DNA of 64,000 nucleotides from Mesodorylaimus sp. YZB2_4 (taxonomy: Eukaryota; Nematoda; Enoplea; Dorylaimida; Dorylaimidae). The notes under the pieces are model-generated. The model was not told where the DNA came from. It searched no databases and was given only the letters and a program-made list of their open reading frames with translations. The stretch is from the NCBI GenBank assembly GCA_030248295.1, contig JASANH010000126.1:1-64000 (forward strand). Reading direction: 5' to 3'. A program made the position numbers and the translations under genes. Numbering within the stretch: position 1 is the first letter of the stretch; each line of letters starts with the position of its first letter. Positions 48,459 to 59,229 of this stretch are shown one piece after another.

Positions 48459-51400
48459 GACGAGGATTCCTAAAAGCAGTTGAAATGTCAGGAGGATGCT
48501 TTTATCGCGCAATGCTTCCACTGGCAAAGTGCGCGCTTATAGAAAATGTAATCAGCGAGTATGACCGTGATTAAAAGACAAAAGTGGTGGGCGGAGTCGC
48601 CGTTGGTGCAACGTAATGGAGACGTCGACGCACGAGCGATGACGCCATGCTCTAGCTGTCTTCTAGTAGCGGTCACCGTTTAGCAACGAGAAGAGTGGTT
48701 TCAGGCCACAATTTTAAAGTGATCCAAGCCCAAGCGACCACACTGTCCAAAAGTGTGATCAAAATTTTCATCCTTGGTCCCTTGAATCCTAAACTTTCAA
48801 ATCCAATCCAGCTGCCAGGTAAAAATAAGCAAGGTAGTTTTAACACGGCAGTTGTGGGGATCAACTGTTGAACTGATATCATTTATTCGTTCACAGCGAC
48901 GCACTAGAAGTAGCTGCTAGCGGATAATTCGAGATGCACAGCCGCCAAGGAAGGTTTGTGAACTAAAGTACAAAGCTAAGCATGAAAGCTTCTCGAACTA
49001 GCAGCAATCGACTACACCTGTTTGCACGTTTGTGCGTGATCCTTGACATCATACATTATAATGTTAGAGCATCAAGAAAATTAGATGTTTGACCTTTTAG
49101 TAATAAAGGCTGGCGAATTTCGTTGTTTGCTTCGGCATGTTTTCATTCAGAACATTGCCCTGATCACGTAAAAGGTTTTAATCCACATCCATAGCTTGGC
49201 TTCACTTCGAGTACTCGGAAAACCGAAATACTCAATTGTTATTCCCAGGCGAGATTTGAACGCTATACAGCATCTCACAGCAGAAAAAATACAGTGGGGC
49301 GAGGCAGAGTGAAAATTTGTGCTTTGTGAAAAATGCTGACCATAACGTAGCTGTGCTAGATATTTCAACAGAACTATACTTGAGCAGGGCATCGGATGCT
49401 GTTGGAAGCAAGGGCACTAAGGCGATGACAAGAAACTACGAAGACCAACACGCCTTGACGGCATATTGTTAAAATCCTTGCCTCGTCCTGGGACTGACTA
49501 GGGGATGGCTCAAGCCACAGGAACAATCCCACGCAGTCCACAGACACTTCTCGATGAGCTATCTGTCCCACACCAAGAAGGTCACTTACGATTAGACTCA
49601 CAAGCAGCCGAACTCGTCGGCCGTCGAAGGAGCTTACGGACCTGAGTCTGGAGTGCTCACAGACCAGTTCAGGGCAGGAACCCTAGATCAGTTCTCTACC
49701 TGCAAAGCCAGACACTCGACCTCGATCGCACTCATCGTCAGTCCCGTGCCAGCCCTGACGTAGGAGAGGCAGATCGGTTCCCTAAACCAGTGCATTGATA
49801 GGCCCATTACAGTGCCAACTATGTACAAGAAAAAATACGCAATGAAACATTCACTTAAAGCACGGGCAGCGGCGGCGTCAAATCGCCATCCTGCTTTATG
49901 AAAGAAGACGGGAGCAACGAGATCACCGTCGATGCGGAAAACTCTTCCTTGTTCACAGCAGCCGTAATCGTATCTGCATATTTGTCACAAACTATTTACT
50001 GACGAAACTGGCACGAGATCATACGTTATCTTGTTACAAGGCCTAGAAAATAAGAGATGGCAAGTCGACTCAATTATCACTTGTCTCTGTCGCCTACTAG
50101 ACCTTTCGCACGGACCCTGAGTTTTTATGTTATTATTATGCATTATCCGATCACGAGTATGTCCCGTAGAAGAAAATCGGCGTGCAATATGGTAACAAAT
50201 AACACACAAAGCCAGTCCGTGCAATTGATGCAAGGAAAACAACAGAACTTTGGTTGTGTGACGGTTTTGTTATGCAGGACAGTATTATCATGCAGTGCTG
50301 GTGAGTGGTCGATGTGGCTTCAGAATAACAACGTCAAGCAACTGAAAGGCACAATACCCTCCTTTATCAGGAATCGCCGACGACTGGGCGGACTGAGGAA
50401 ATTGACAGCATAAATAAATAACTTTTCTACAGAAGTGTGTTAGGAGCTGCAAAAGGAAGTGATAGTTCAAAAATTTATATAATGACTGGGTTCGTATTAT
50501 TGGATTACTGAAAGGACTGACCCGTGGAGCTTTTGCACCACGCCTACAAGCCGGGGCAGCCGGCCAGGTATTTCGACGTAGTCCATGGCTGAAACATCAC
50601 CCTGACGGGTCAAGCTCCCAGTTACCGACTCGTGCGTAGTCTCGATTGCCAGTCGAGCCTCCACAAATATACGGTAGCTGAGAAACAGTTAAAGTTCTAT
50701 TATTTTGCCAAATCGATCGCCGCTCGATCTCATGAGCCCAGCAGCTTGGCACTAGCAAATAGGCTGTAATAGACACTGCAAAGGAGTGAGCCAGAGGGCG
50801 ATGAGAAAGGGTACATTACTCTCGAGTCGCACCAGGAGCCAACTGCTGAAAGTGTATGATCAGATCGATTATCAGTCGATGGAGCGTGTTGACATAACCC
50901 GCATTGCTTTCGTTTCGCTGAAATCGGCTTGTCTTTGAAAGGAATAAAGGGAGAACCTACAGTACTGTGTGTTGCAAACAAAGACCTAGAGGGCTGTTTG
51001 TTCACCCTGATCACGTCGGATTCAGGTTGTAGATGTACTGTTTTGCTGCTTTTGGTCAAACCCTTCCTTTCCCAAAATTGCACGGTCCCAAGTCAGCCTC
51101 CTTTTTTATTTTTCTCAGGAGACCCTTCTGTACAATCCTTGTGACCTGAAGGCCTGATCACTCTGATCTTCTTTGAAAACATACAATGCTGAAAATGTGG
51201 AATAAATGCTAGGACTTAGAGTAATGCAGAGCAATCATGCTGGACATGTGTCATCTCAGATGGATCTCACAAGTGTCAGAAACTCGTCAGTGGGCTGATA
51301 AGCTTTTCAACACAGGGAAAAAACATAGCATAGCATCCAGTTTAGAGTGTAAGCTGCTACCAAGCCTGGCAGGCGCAGGTGAGAATGCGGCCGACCGAAG

Positions 51401-51682
51401 TCGGCGAGGCCAATGTCTGACTAGAGCAGGCAAGTCTTGCGGCTATATATGGCTTAAACATAAACCCAAGAGGCTGACGTCTCGGAGAGTATAGATCATT
51501 CTCTCCGTCTCGCCAATGCCCGCCAGGCACGAGGGCTGCAAAACTTTCAGCATTTCTGTGTTTGCAATCGATATATTGCCTTTGTGCCTCATTTTGTGTT
51601 CAGGGGTTGAAAAGATTTGGCGGATCTAACCGCGTGGGACTTTTAGGAGCAGTGAGAGGAAAGATTTTCACATGCTCATACG
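48459..51682. other. flank of receptor copy 1 and unannotated spacer
   Basis: About 48.46-49.1 kb is homologous to 61.44-62.05 kb (shared CATACATTATAATGTT and TAGTAATAAAG), marking the duplicated unit. An AG acceptor-like site lies 14 nt before the receptor ATG. Beyond 49.1 kb nothing coding is seen; 51,380-51,520 has several short hairpins. Confidence 0.5.
51679..51682. repeat. target-site duplication TACG (left)
   Basis: TACG immediately precedes the left LTR and is repeated at 59422-59425 after the right LTR. Confidence 0.75.
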
Positions 51683-51874
51683 TGTGGGCCAGCCGTCGGT
51701 TCCTCTAGGGGTCTCACCGTCGCCAACCCCCTTCGCCCTAAGGCAGGGGCGGGGCTGGACTGCGGCCGAGCCGAGCGGACCCGTCGTCTGTCCTGGGGCT
51801 TGTTCAGTCTCGTTTTTGGACTCATCGTTGTTGGTGCGTGTGAATAAACGCTACATTCGCAAGCCCCAACCACA
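51683..51874 (+). repeat. 5' LTR (192 bp)
   Basis: Begins TGTGG and ends CCACA, a perfect 5-bp terminal inverted repeat. It contains the AATAAA signal at 51843-51848. It differs from the right LTR at one base (CATCGTTG versus CATCGGTG). Confidence 0.95.
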
Positions 51875-51875
51875 T

Positions 51876-51898
51876 TGGTGCGTCGGCTTTCGGGAATC
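51876..51898 (+). promoter_or_regulatory. primer-binding site, probably tRNA-Gly
   Basis: TGGTGCGTCGGC starts one base after the LTR. It looks complementary to the 3' end of animal tRNA-Gly, and the following CGGGAATCGA resembles the complement of that tRNA's T-arm, with a 3-nt insertion between. The tRNA assignment is from memory of tRNA-Gly sequences and is an inference. Confidence 0.55.
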
Positions 51899-52075
51899 GA
51901 CCCTCCCGGGATTGTGTACTGTTACTGCTTCCGCTTTTAAGTCCCGCGTGGCAGGCAACGTCGACCAGAACTTGCTGCTACTTCTGGTTCTGCTCGCTTA
52001 GAGATCCACCTGCTGCTTGTTGGATCTCCGCCCGTTTCGTCGATTTTGGTTTACGCCCCATTTCGACAACTGATT

Positions 52076-55000
52076 ATGCCATTTGAGTCGCCGAATCTCA
52101 GTGGCGTGCGAGACTTGTTCTCGCGGTTCACTCGCTCTGTGGTGCTTTCGCGGTCGGGATCAGCGCCTGCTCCGATGGCAGCACCCGGTGCAGCGTTGGC
52201 CCCGGACAGGGTGGACCTGCGACGCGCTCCATCTGTGATGCCTTCGCGCCCGGGATCAGCGCCTGCTCCGATGGCAGCACCCGAGGCAGCGTTGGCTCCA
52301 GACAGGGGCGAGGCGCAGCGCCATCGAGCCGCAATGAATCCGCTTCCGCCCACTTCTGGCCTGCTGCAAATTCGTGTCCCACCTCAGGAAAATCTCCTGA
52401 ACGGCACTTTTGGCCTGGAATCGCATGCTCACCGCACGCCAGCAGCGAACGTCACCCCACAGGTAGTTCCTGCGCCCTCCCCGCAACCAATTTTCTTGCC
52501 TAATCAGAATATGCTCAGACTGAAATGGCAAGGTTTTCGCAAAATCACGGACATAGCTGCATTACGAGAGTTTTGCGCTATCCTCCGCCTGACCCTGCCT
52601 AGTGGCGCATCCACATCGGTCGGTATGCTGCACGAATGCATTGCATCGTTCCTGTTCGAGAAATTCGCACAGATCCATGGTCGCCTGCCCTTGCAGAGGG
52701 AGCTGGACCAGACGGATATGTGTTTGCCAAATCCGCTTTCGCCAGTCCAATGGCGGGCCGAAGATCTGATGCCTCAATTTTGGGTGGCCGACCCGCCTAT
52801 GCAAACCGCTTTGCCCCGGGGTGCTAGCGGCCCAAGGTATTGTTCACCGCTGCCCCATACGGACGCTCGTAAATCGCAAGAGCAGCCGCTCTTCACGCCC
52901 TTCGCCCAGACGCAAACGTATAATCCAATGACCTATGGTCAGCCTAACACCTTTGTGCATCCCACGCCACGTCTACACGAGCCTGTGCACGTGCAGAGTC
53001 CTTTGTCGGCAACAGACCATGCGCGCCAGGTGGCAAGACCCGATACCAAAGAAAAGAGCCCTGGTAATGGTAAATTTCGCTCGCCAGACACCAGTCGTGA
53101 CGAGAGCCTAAGAGAAAACAAAAAGTGCTCACCATCGGTTCGCCAGAGCGAGGTCGGGACCAACAGCAGTAGCGAGTCGTCGGATGACCCAGACGATGAC
53201 CACTCGCTCGCCAGCAGCAACCGTAAACGATTACCGAAGGTGCGTCCTAATGAGATTCCCTTTTTCCGTGGGATAGACAATGAAGATTTTTTTCGCTGGC
53301 TGAACAATTTTGTGCACGTGTCCGAGACACGCGGATGGGACAAATCTGATTGTCTGATGATGTTTGCCCACCACTTACGTGACATAGCCGCCGAGCATTG
53401 GCGACAAATGCCGGCCCCGATCAAACGGAGCTGGCGTAAGACAAAAGAAGCCATGCTGACTCGATTTGCCTCGACTACGCGCCAGGCCGAGGCTTTGGAC
53501 AAGTTCGAGGACCGCATACAGAAATCGAAAGAGACTGCAAAACAATTTGCCTACGCCTTAGCCGATCTATACAGTCAGGCTAAGCCAAGAAGCTCGGAAA
53601 CAGAAAAAGATAACACTCTGGCTCGCGCATTCAAGAGGCGCTTGAGGCCAGAGATCGGCCAACCGTTAGCCCTTGTTGTGGCAGGTAATCCCAATATCAC
53701 GTTTGCAGAGTTGATCAATCGGGCGGTTGACATCGAAACTGAGTTATCACGTCGTCCGCTTAGCCATGCTCCGTCAACTGTCTTCGCTAATGCAACAGTC
53801 ACGACGAAGCACAATGCAAATAAAGGGTCTACCAACTCGAACGGCACAAGCAATAGGCAGCGAGCGGCCTCAGAACAGAAGGCGCCGCCGCCAAGAAGTC
53901 CTCCATCGCGTAAAACCCGCTTGCTGCCACCCGAACAGGCTGATGAAGAAATGAAGGCTTACTATGCTTCGGTCACCTGCAATTTTTGCGGCCTGCAGGG
54001 CCACATACAACGATACTGTAGAAAGAAAGACTGCGGTACGTGTGGCCTCAGGTATGGGCATCCTCCCAATGTCCCATGCCCTCAGGTTATACAGCAAACA
54101 CACGCGGCGGCTCTGAGCTCGAGCCCAGACAACTACCAAGTAGCACGATCCGGCTTGAACGCGAATGCGAGTAGCTTTCAGCCGGCGAGTATGAACGCCA
54201 ATCGCACCGCATACAGTTGTGGCGTGAAAACTACGCCTCCATCTGACCACAATTCGAATCCACGTAACAAGAGCTCATTACAACCCCTGACCCGAGCCGA
54301 AAGAAGACAAGCGGCTCGCGAAAACAAAGTCGCAAGGACAGACCGGTGTGTCTATTCGACTCGTTGGACACCCCCTCGCCAGACACCAAAAACGGTTGAG
54401 GAATCCCCTGAAATTGCCATGTCGGTAAATGGCATCCGCACCACAGCCATGGTGGACACAGGCTCCCAAATTACGCTCGTAAACGCAAAAGTGCTCAAGG
54501 CGGCCACTCCATTAGGCCATGTATGGGACACGGCAAAGTTGCAGCCGTCGGATGTTACGATCCGAGGCGCGCAAAATGGGATTGTGCCAGTGTTAGGGAA
54601 GCTCTCAGTAGTCTTCAGTCTGGAGCAGGCCGAGACAGACTGGACTGTCTACGTAGTCGAGAATGGTTTTTACGATGTAATCCTTGGCCAAGACTTCAAC
54701 CGGGCTCATGCACACCGCCTGGACGAACAGACGGATACAATCTCGTACCAACGAGGCGCCTTCAAAGGGTTGCACGTCCCTATCCTGGACCGCACGGGCA
54801 AACGTTCTCGCACCGTGCGCATTCTATACGATACAGTAGTACCTCGTCTGTCGGTGGTGCGTGCACCAGGTCGGGCCTCCCCCGATATCATAAAAGCCTT
54901 GGAATCTCCAGAGCAAGGACTTTATGTCGCCCCACTCGAAAGCTTTTTGGCTGACTCACACGTTCTGGTGGCCCACGCTTGGGTCACACCCACGAGTAAC

Positions 55001-58000
55001 GGCGAAATGCCTTTGCAATTCATAAACGCGACGAAAGCTGATTATCATATTTATGCGGGCACTCCTGTGGCTTGTCTCAGGGATGTGCAAACGTTTCAAG
55101 TGGACGAGAGAAATCGCCCAGTCGACGCCAGCGAGCCGAATACAGCATCACACGATTCCACCCCGACCGCGGACGTCATGGTTACGGTAACCCCTAACCC
55201 ACCGGCTATTGTAATTGCGACGCCAGACAATCGACGCACGCAACTGGCCAATGCAATTGACTTATCCAAGATCCCCGAGCGTATCCGTCCTGCGATGGAA
55301 AAATGTCTTCTAGACGATAACGCGGACATCTTTGCTTTGGACGAGTCGGAATTGCCAGGCTCGACCTTAGTCATGCATTCTATTGACACTGGCGATGCCA
55401 AGCCCGCGCGCAGTCGTATACATCGGCTGGACAATGCCCGACGGGAGGCATTAGGCGCTCAGGTCAAGAAGTTCCTGGACGTCGGCCTGATCGAACCATC
55501 TAGCAGTCCATGGTCGACAAATGTCGTCATGGTTAGGAAAAAAAACGGTAAATGGCGTTTCTGCTGCGACTTCCGGTACCTTAATGCGCTTACAGTACGC
55601 GATCAATGGCCCTTGCCGAACATTCAAGAGCTATTAGATGCCTTGGGTGGAGCCTCTATCTTCTCAACGCTCGACCTGTTTAGCGGGTTCTACCAAATCG
55701 CTCTTGACCCTAGCACAGCCGAAAAGACCGCTTTTGTATGTCCGCAGGGTCTCTATCAGTGGCGCCGATTGCCCATGGGACTCGTGAATTCACCCGCCAC
55801 GTTCGAGCGAGCCATGGAACTGGCGCTCACGGGCCTTAGTTGGGAGTGTTGCCTATCATATATGGACGATATCATAGTCTGTAGCCAGACTGCAGAGCAG
55901 CACGTCACTGACCTGAATCGAGTATTTGACCGACTTCGACAGGCTAGCTTTCGCATACAGCCGTCGAGATGCAACTTTGCCCAGCCATCGGTGGACTTCT
56001 TAGGCCACGTTGTGTCCAGAGTCGGAGTGGCTGTCCAACCTGGAAAAGTTGCCGCGGTCAGGGAGTTCCCAGCTCCTACCAATCTGGCAGAATTACGCAC
56101 TTTCATGGGCCTGATCAACTACTACCGTAAATATGTGCCCAACATGGCTGGTCGAGTCGATAATCTACGCCGATTGACTAAGAAAAACGTCCCTTTCGAA
56201 TGGACTGCAGTCCATCAGGCAGAGCTGGAGGACATGAAACTTGCTATGACTACTGCACCCATCCCCCGCTATCCAAACCGTAACAAGCAATGGGTCCTGT
56301 ATGTCGATGCCTCCGCTCATTCTATGGGAGCCGTCTTGGAGCAGACAGACGATGCCTTAAAGCCGAATGATGGAGAGCATTACGTCATTGCCTATGCCTC
56401 ATCCCCATTGCCGAGCAGCCCCAGGAGCATGAGCGCCACGGAACGGGAAGCTACTGCGCTGCTGTGGGCTATCCGTCATTTTCGACATTACTTGTACGGC
56501 CAAGAGTTCACGGCATACACCGATCATCAGCCCTTAGTCGGATGGTGGGGTAATACCAAGCGCGACCCCACAGTCGCTGATGAGCCCAGCAAGACCTTAT
56601 CACGTATTTTCGAAAAGTTATTGGCCTATACGTTCACGCTTCGGTACCGCCCTGGTGCGTCCAATGGTAATGCTGATGCCCTTTCTCGCTTTCCCTTGGC
56701 CAACCCATCGCCGGAGGTTACGGTAGCCGTCCTGACGCGGGTCGCTGCCTCCGACCTCGATGATGACCACGCATTGTTTGGTCTACCCGCACAGCCGGAC
56801 ATGGTCCTGTCTGATGATGCGTCCAGCGAAGATGACACAGACGCGGAACCACCCGCCGCCCCTGACATAACTCGCGAAAACGTGTATGCTGCACAGAGAG
56901 CCGATGAAGCTTGGGCTGATCTGATTGCGTACCTGGATGGCACTATGTCCACAGACGACTTCCGCTACCTGGCCTTGCACGCTAATCCAGATACCCGGAA
57001 CTTCCGCCTAGATGACGATGGAATGCTGGTGCACGGGGGCCAGGATGGCATCTCACGCATCGTCTTACCTGCCTCTTTCATCGCCCAAGCTTTCTACCTG
57101 GAACACTCGCAGCCACTGGTAGCGCATCCAGGAGTAGATGCTACCGTGGAACGGGTCAAGGCAAAATACTTTTGGTGCACACTCGAGCCGGACATTCGAC
57201 GCTTAGCCTCACAATGCCGGACATGCCTTCGCCGTAAAAAGCCGCCTCATAACACGCGTGCGCAGCTGCATGCTGTATCCCCTCCGGGGTTCCCTTTCGA
57301 GCGGGTGGCCATGGACTGCATCGGCCCCCTCCCTACATCCTTTCGCGGGAATCGATATATCGTTGTCTTTGTATGCCCGTTCACCAAATACGTAGAGGCG
57401 TTTGCAGTGCCCGATATCCGCATGAAACGAATCGTCCGATTATTTTTCGAAGGCATCGTTTGCCGCCACGGCCCACCCGCATTCATTTACAGTGACCGTG
57501 GAAAGGAATGGGCTAACTCGTTCATGACGCAACTGACGCACGAACTCCGCATCAAACAAGGGGTCACTGCCCCTTACTCGCCATGGATGAATGGCCAGGT
57601 GGAACGCCTAAATGCCATTATTGGATCTAAACTGGCTTTCTATGCGGCCACTGATCAGCGCAGCTGGGATCAATACTTGCCGCTCATTCTGTTTTCAATG
57701 CGTAATGCGACCTCCCGCAGCACGGGCTACTCGCCCAACATGCTATTGTTCGGACGGGACTTGCGTCTGCCTTCCGACTTCGCCCAGAAATCTTCCGACA
57801 ATGCCGACATGTCCACGACCTCATATCTGGCCAAGATGCGCGATCGCCTTGCGATTCTGCACGAAGCGGCTCATCAAAGCATTCTGAAAACGCAGACCAA
57901 ACGAGCCCTGGCTTTTAACAAAAGGGCTCGCCCTCGCGAATTTCATGTGGGCGACGTGGTCTATGTACGTGTCCATTACCACCGACGAGGTGATTGTCAC

Positions 58001-58738
58001 AAACTCGGATACCATTTTTATGGCCCATATCGCATAATCGCATTTGTTGGCGAGGTCACGGTCCGGTTGCAATTGTTGGATAATCCGGCCCGTGTCATCG
58101 AATCGCACGTAAACCATTTACGCCCGCCTGCTCAAGCCGCAGCGCCTCGGGCTTCGTTGACACTGGACGAGCCGATCTCTGACGACGAAGGCGATCCACC
58201 AGAGACCGCCAGGCCAGCGTCACTGCGAGAGGGCCTTTCATCGGCATCCCCAGGTCAAGCCCCCGAACATGACACAAGCATTGCCGCATTTGCCGACGAT
58301 TCGGCCACTACGGTCATTTCGCGTCCTAACGTGGCCACGGAGACTGGCCACTATCCTGCCGCGCCAGCTGGAGGCACGTTGGATGCTCCTAGCGCGCATA
58401 AACTGGATCCATTTCCTCCTGGCTCCTTCATTTGGGCTAAGGTCCGCGGGTTCCAGCCAGCCCCAGCCAGGGTTATCACCGTGGACCGATATCTAACCGA
58501 TACTGGCTCTTCGCGCCCACCTAATGATGGTAGGATCGCAATCAAATTTTATGGCGATGCCACTCCATACGCGTTGGTCCCTCCAGCGGCCATCCAACCA
58601 TACTTCGAATTTCGAGACCTCATGAAACAGAAACATCCTCGCATCCGCACTGCTATGCGTTTGCTCGAGCAGGATGCTGCCACAGAGGAACTCATGGCCA
58701 TGGTTCCACCATCGGGTCCTCCGTCTCCCCAGTTATGA
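52076..58738 (+). CDS. gag-pol: retrotransposon Gag-Pol polyprotein ending in a PWWP-like domain (2220 aa)
   Basis: Start: first ATG after the primer site. Residues about 20-90 hold two copies of GSAPAPMAAP.AALAPDR. Gag capsid about 393-560; CCHC knuckle CNFCGLQGHIQRYC at 635, with a second variant knuckle. Protease DTGS at 794. Reverse transcriptase with YMDD at 1262-1265 (gypsy elements more often have Y[IL]DD). RNase H Asp1411. Integrase zinc-binding HHCC, then D1747, D1807, E1843 (spacing D,D35E), GPY/F module YGPYRII near 1983. After about 130 acidic, Pro-rich residues, 2112-2200 reads as PWWP: GSFIWAKVRGFQPAPARV, then IAIKFYGD, then YFEF and a C-terminal helix. The name motif is QPAP and the aromatic-cage Trp is Ala. 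Gag and Pol are fused without frameshift or stop, so the Gag:Pol ratio must be set another way. Confidence 0.93.
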   Translation: MPFESPNLSGVRDLFSRFTRSVVLSRSGSAPAPMAAPGAALAPDRVDLRRAPSVMPSRPGSAPAPMAAPEAALAPDRGEAQRHRAAMNPLPPTSGLLQIRVPPQENLLNGTFGLESHAHRTPAANVTPQVVPAPSPQPIFLPNQNMLRLKWQGFRKITDIAALREFCAILRLTLPSGASTSVGMLHECIASFLFEKFAQIHGRLPLQRELDQTDMCLPNPLSPVQWRAEDLMPQFWVADPPMQTALPRGASGPRYCSPLPHTDARKSQEQPLFTPFAQTQTYNPMTYGQPNTFVHPTPRLHEPVHVQSPLSATDHARQVARPDTKEKSPGNGKFRSPDTSRDESLRENKKCSPSVRQSEVGTNSSSESSDDPDDDHSLASSNRKRLPKVRPNEIPFFRGIDNEDFFRWLNNFVHVSETRGWDKSDCLMMFAHHLRDIAAEHWRQMPAPIKRSWRKTKEAMLTRFASTTRQAEALDKFEDRIQKSKETAKQFAYALADLYSQAKPRSSETEKDNTLARAFKRRLRPEIGQPLALVVAGNPNITFAELINRAVDIETELSRRPLSHAPSTVFANATVTTKHNANKGSTNSNGTSNRQRAASEQKAPPPRSPPSRKTRLLPPEQADEEMKAYYASVTCNFCGLQGHIQRYCRKKDCGTCGLRYGHPPNVPCPQVIQQTHAAALSSSPDNYQVARSGLNANASSFQPASMNANRTAYSCGVKTTPPSDHNSNPRNKSSLQPLTRAERRQAARENKVARTDRCVYSTRWTPPRQTPKTVEESPEIAMSVNGIRTTAMVDTGSQITLVNAKVLKAATPLGHVWDTAKLQPSDVTIRGAQNGIVPVLGKLSVVFSLEQAETDWTVYVVENGFYDVILGQDFNRAHAHRLDEQTDTISYQRGAFKGLHVPILDRTGKRSRTVRILYDTVVPRLSVVRAPGRASPDIIKALESPEQGLYVAPLESFLADSHVLVAHAWVTPTSNGEMPLQFINATKADYHIYAGTPVACLRDVQTFQVDERNRPVDASEPNTASHDSTPTADVMVTVTPNPPAIVIATPDNRRTQLANAIDLSKIPERIRPAMEKCLLDDNADIFALDESELPGSTLVMHSIDTGDAKPARSRIHRLDNARREALGAQVKKFLDVGLIEPSSSPWSTNVVMVRKKNGKWRFCCDFRYLNALTVRDQWPLPNIQELLDALGGASIFSTLDLFSGFYQIALDPSTAEKTAFVCPQGLYQWRRLPMGLVNSPATFERAMELALTGLSWECCLSYMDDIIVCSQTAEQHVTDLNRVFDRLRQASFRIQPSRCNFAQPSVDFLGHVVSRVGVAVQPGKVAAVREFPAPTNLAELRTFMGLINYYRKYVPNMAGRVDNLRRLTKKNVPFEWTAVHQAELEDMKLAMTTAPIPRYPNRNKQWVLYVDASAHSMGAVLEQTDDALKPNDGEHYVIAYASSPLPSSPRSMSATEREATALLWAIRHFRHYLYGQEFTAYTDHQPLVGWWGNTKRDPTVADEPSKTLSRIFEKLLAYTFTLRYRPGASNGNADALSRFPLANPSPEVTVAVLTRVAASDLDDDHALFGLPAQPDMVLSDDASSEDDTDAEPPAAPDITRENVYAAQRADEAWADLIAYLDGTMSTDDFRYLALHANPDTRNFRLDDDGMLVHGGQDGISRIVLPASFIAQAFYLEHSQPLVAHPGVDATVERVKAKYFWCTLEPDIRRLASQCRTCLRRKKPPHNTRAQLHAVSPPGFPFERVAMDCIGPLPTSFRGNRYIVVFVCPFTKYVEAFAVPDIRMKRIVRLFFEGIVCRHGPPAFIYSDRGKEWANSFMTQLTHELRIKQGVTAPYSPWMNGQVERLNAIIGSKLAFYAATDQRSWDQYLPLILFSMRNATSRSTGYSPNMLLFGRDLRLPSDFAQKSSDNADMSTTSYLAKMRDRLAILHEAAHQSILKTQTKRALAFNKRARPREFHVGDVVYVRVHYHRRGDCHKLGYHFYGPYRIIAFVGEVTVRLQLLDNPARVIESHVNHLRPPAQAAAPRASLTLDEPISDDEGDPPETARPASLREGLSSASPGQAPEHDTSIAAFADDSATTVISRPNVATETGHYPAAPAGGTLDAPSAHKLDPFPPGSFIWAKVRGFQPAPARVITVDRYLTDTGSSRPPNDGRIAIKFYGDATPYALVPPAAIQPYFEFRDLMKQKHPRIRTAMRLLEQDAATEELMAMVPPSGPPSPQL

Positions 58739-58879
58739 GCCTTCTGTCGTACTTCTACTTGTACAGTTTAATGTTTCCCCATGCAGGTACTTACTCAGCG
58801 TACCCGTCCTATATCATGCTGTGTTTCATGCCATGTATCAAAGCATTTTGCGCCGTTTTCGCGCGTCCATGACGTAATG

Positions 58880-59030
58880 AGGGCCATCACATCCCAAACC
58901 ATCTCAGTCAGCCGCTCAACCTCTGCCCGGGCATCCTTCGTCACCCTCCGCCACCGCCGACATCGACCTCGATACTGACCCAGGCGATTACATCATCTTT
59001 ATTGACTCCCCCACCACCACCTCCATGAAC
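58880..59030 (+). other. open reading stretch after the Gag-Pol stop
   Basis: A frame different from Gag-Pol stays open from 58880 to a TGA at about 59030. It is Pro/Ser-rich, then acidic (DIDLDTDPGDYIIFIDSP). A donor-like CAG|GTACTT at about 58786 and an acceptor-like CATCTCAG at about 58911 lie nearby. It could be an alternative spliced C-terminus or a relic of an older, longer frame. Confidence 0.25.
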
Positions 59031-59216
59031 TGACCACCCCATCCAGGCCAGCGCCCCGAAGCTGTCATGTGAACATTTATCGCGATATGTCGCCCTGTTT
59101 GAGCTTGTATTGTGTAGTGTGTTTTTGACGTGTACGTTATCGCGTGTTTCCTTACTTCTTTATTTTTTTTTCGGTTTTTGTTTGTCCTTTTTTGGATCCG
59201 ATGGGGGCCATCGGAT

Positions 59217-59229
59217 CTGAGGAGGGGGA
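59217..59229 (+). promoter_or_regulatory. polypurine tract
   Basis: GAGGAGGGGGA directly before the right LTR, the expected plus-strand primer site. Confidence 0.8.
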
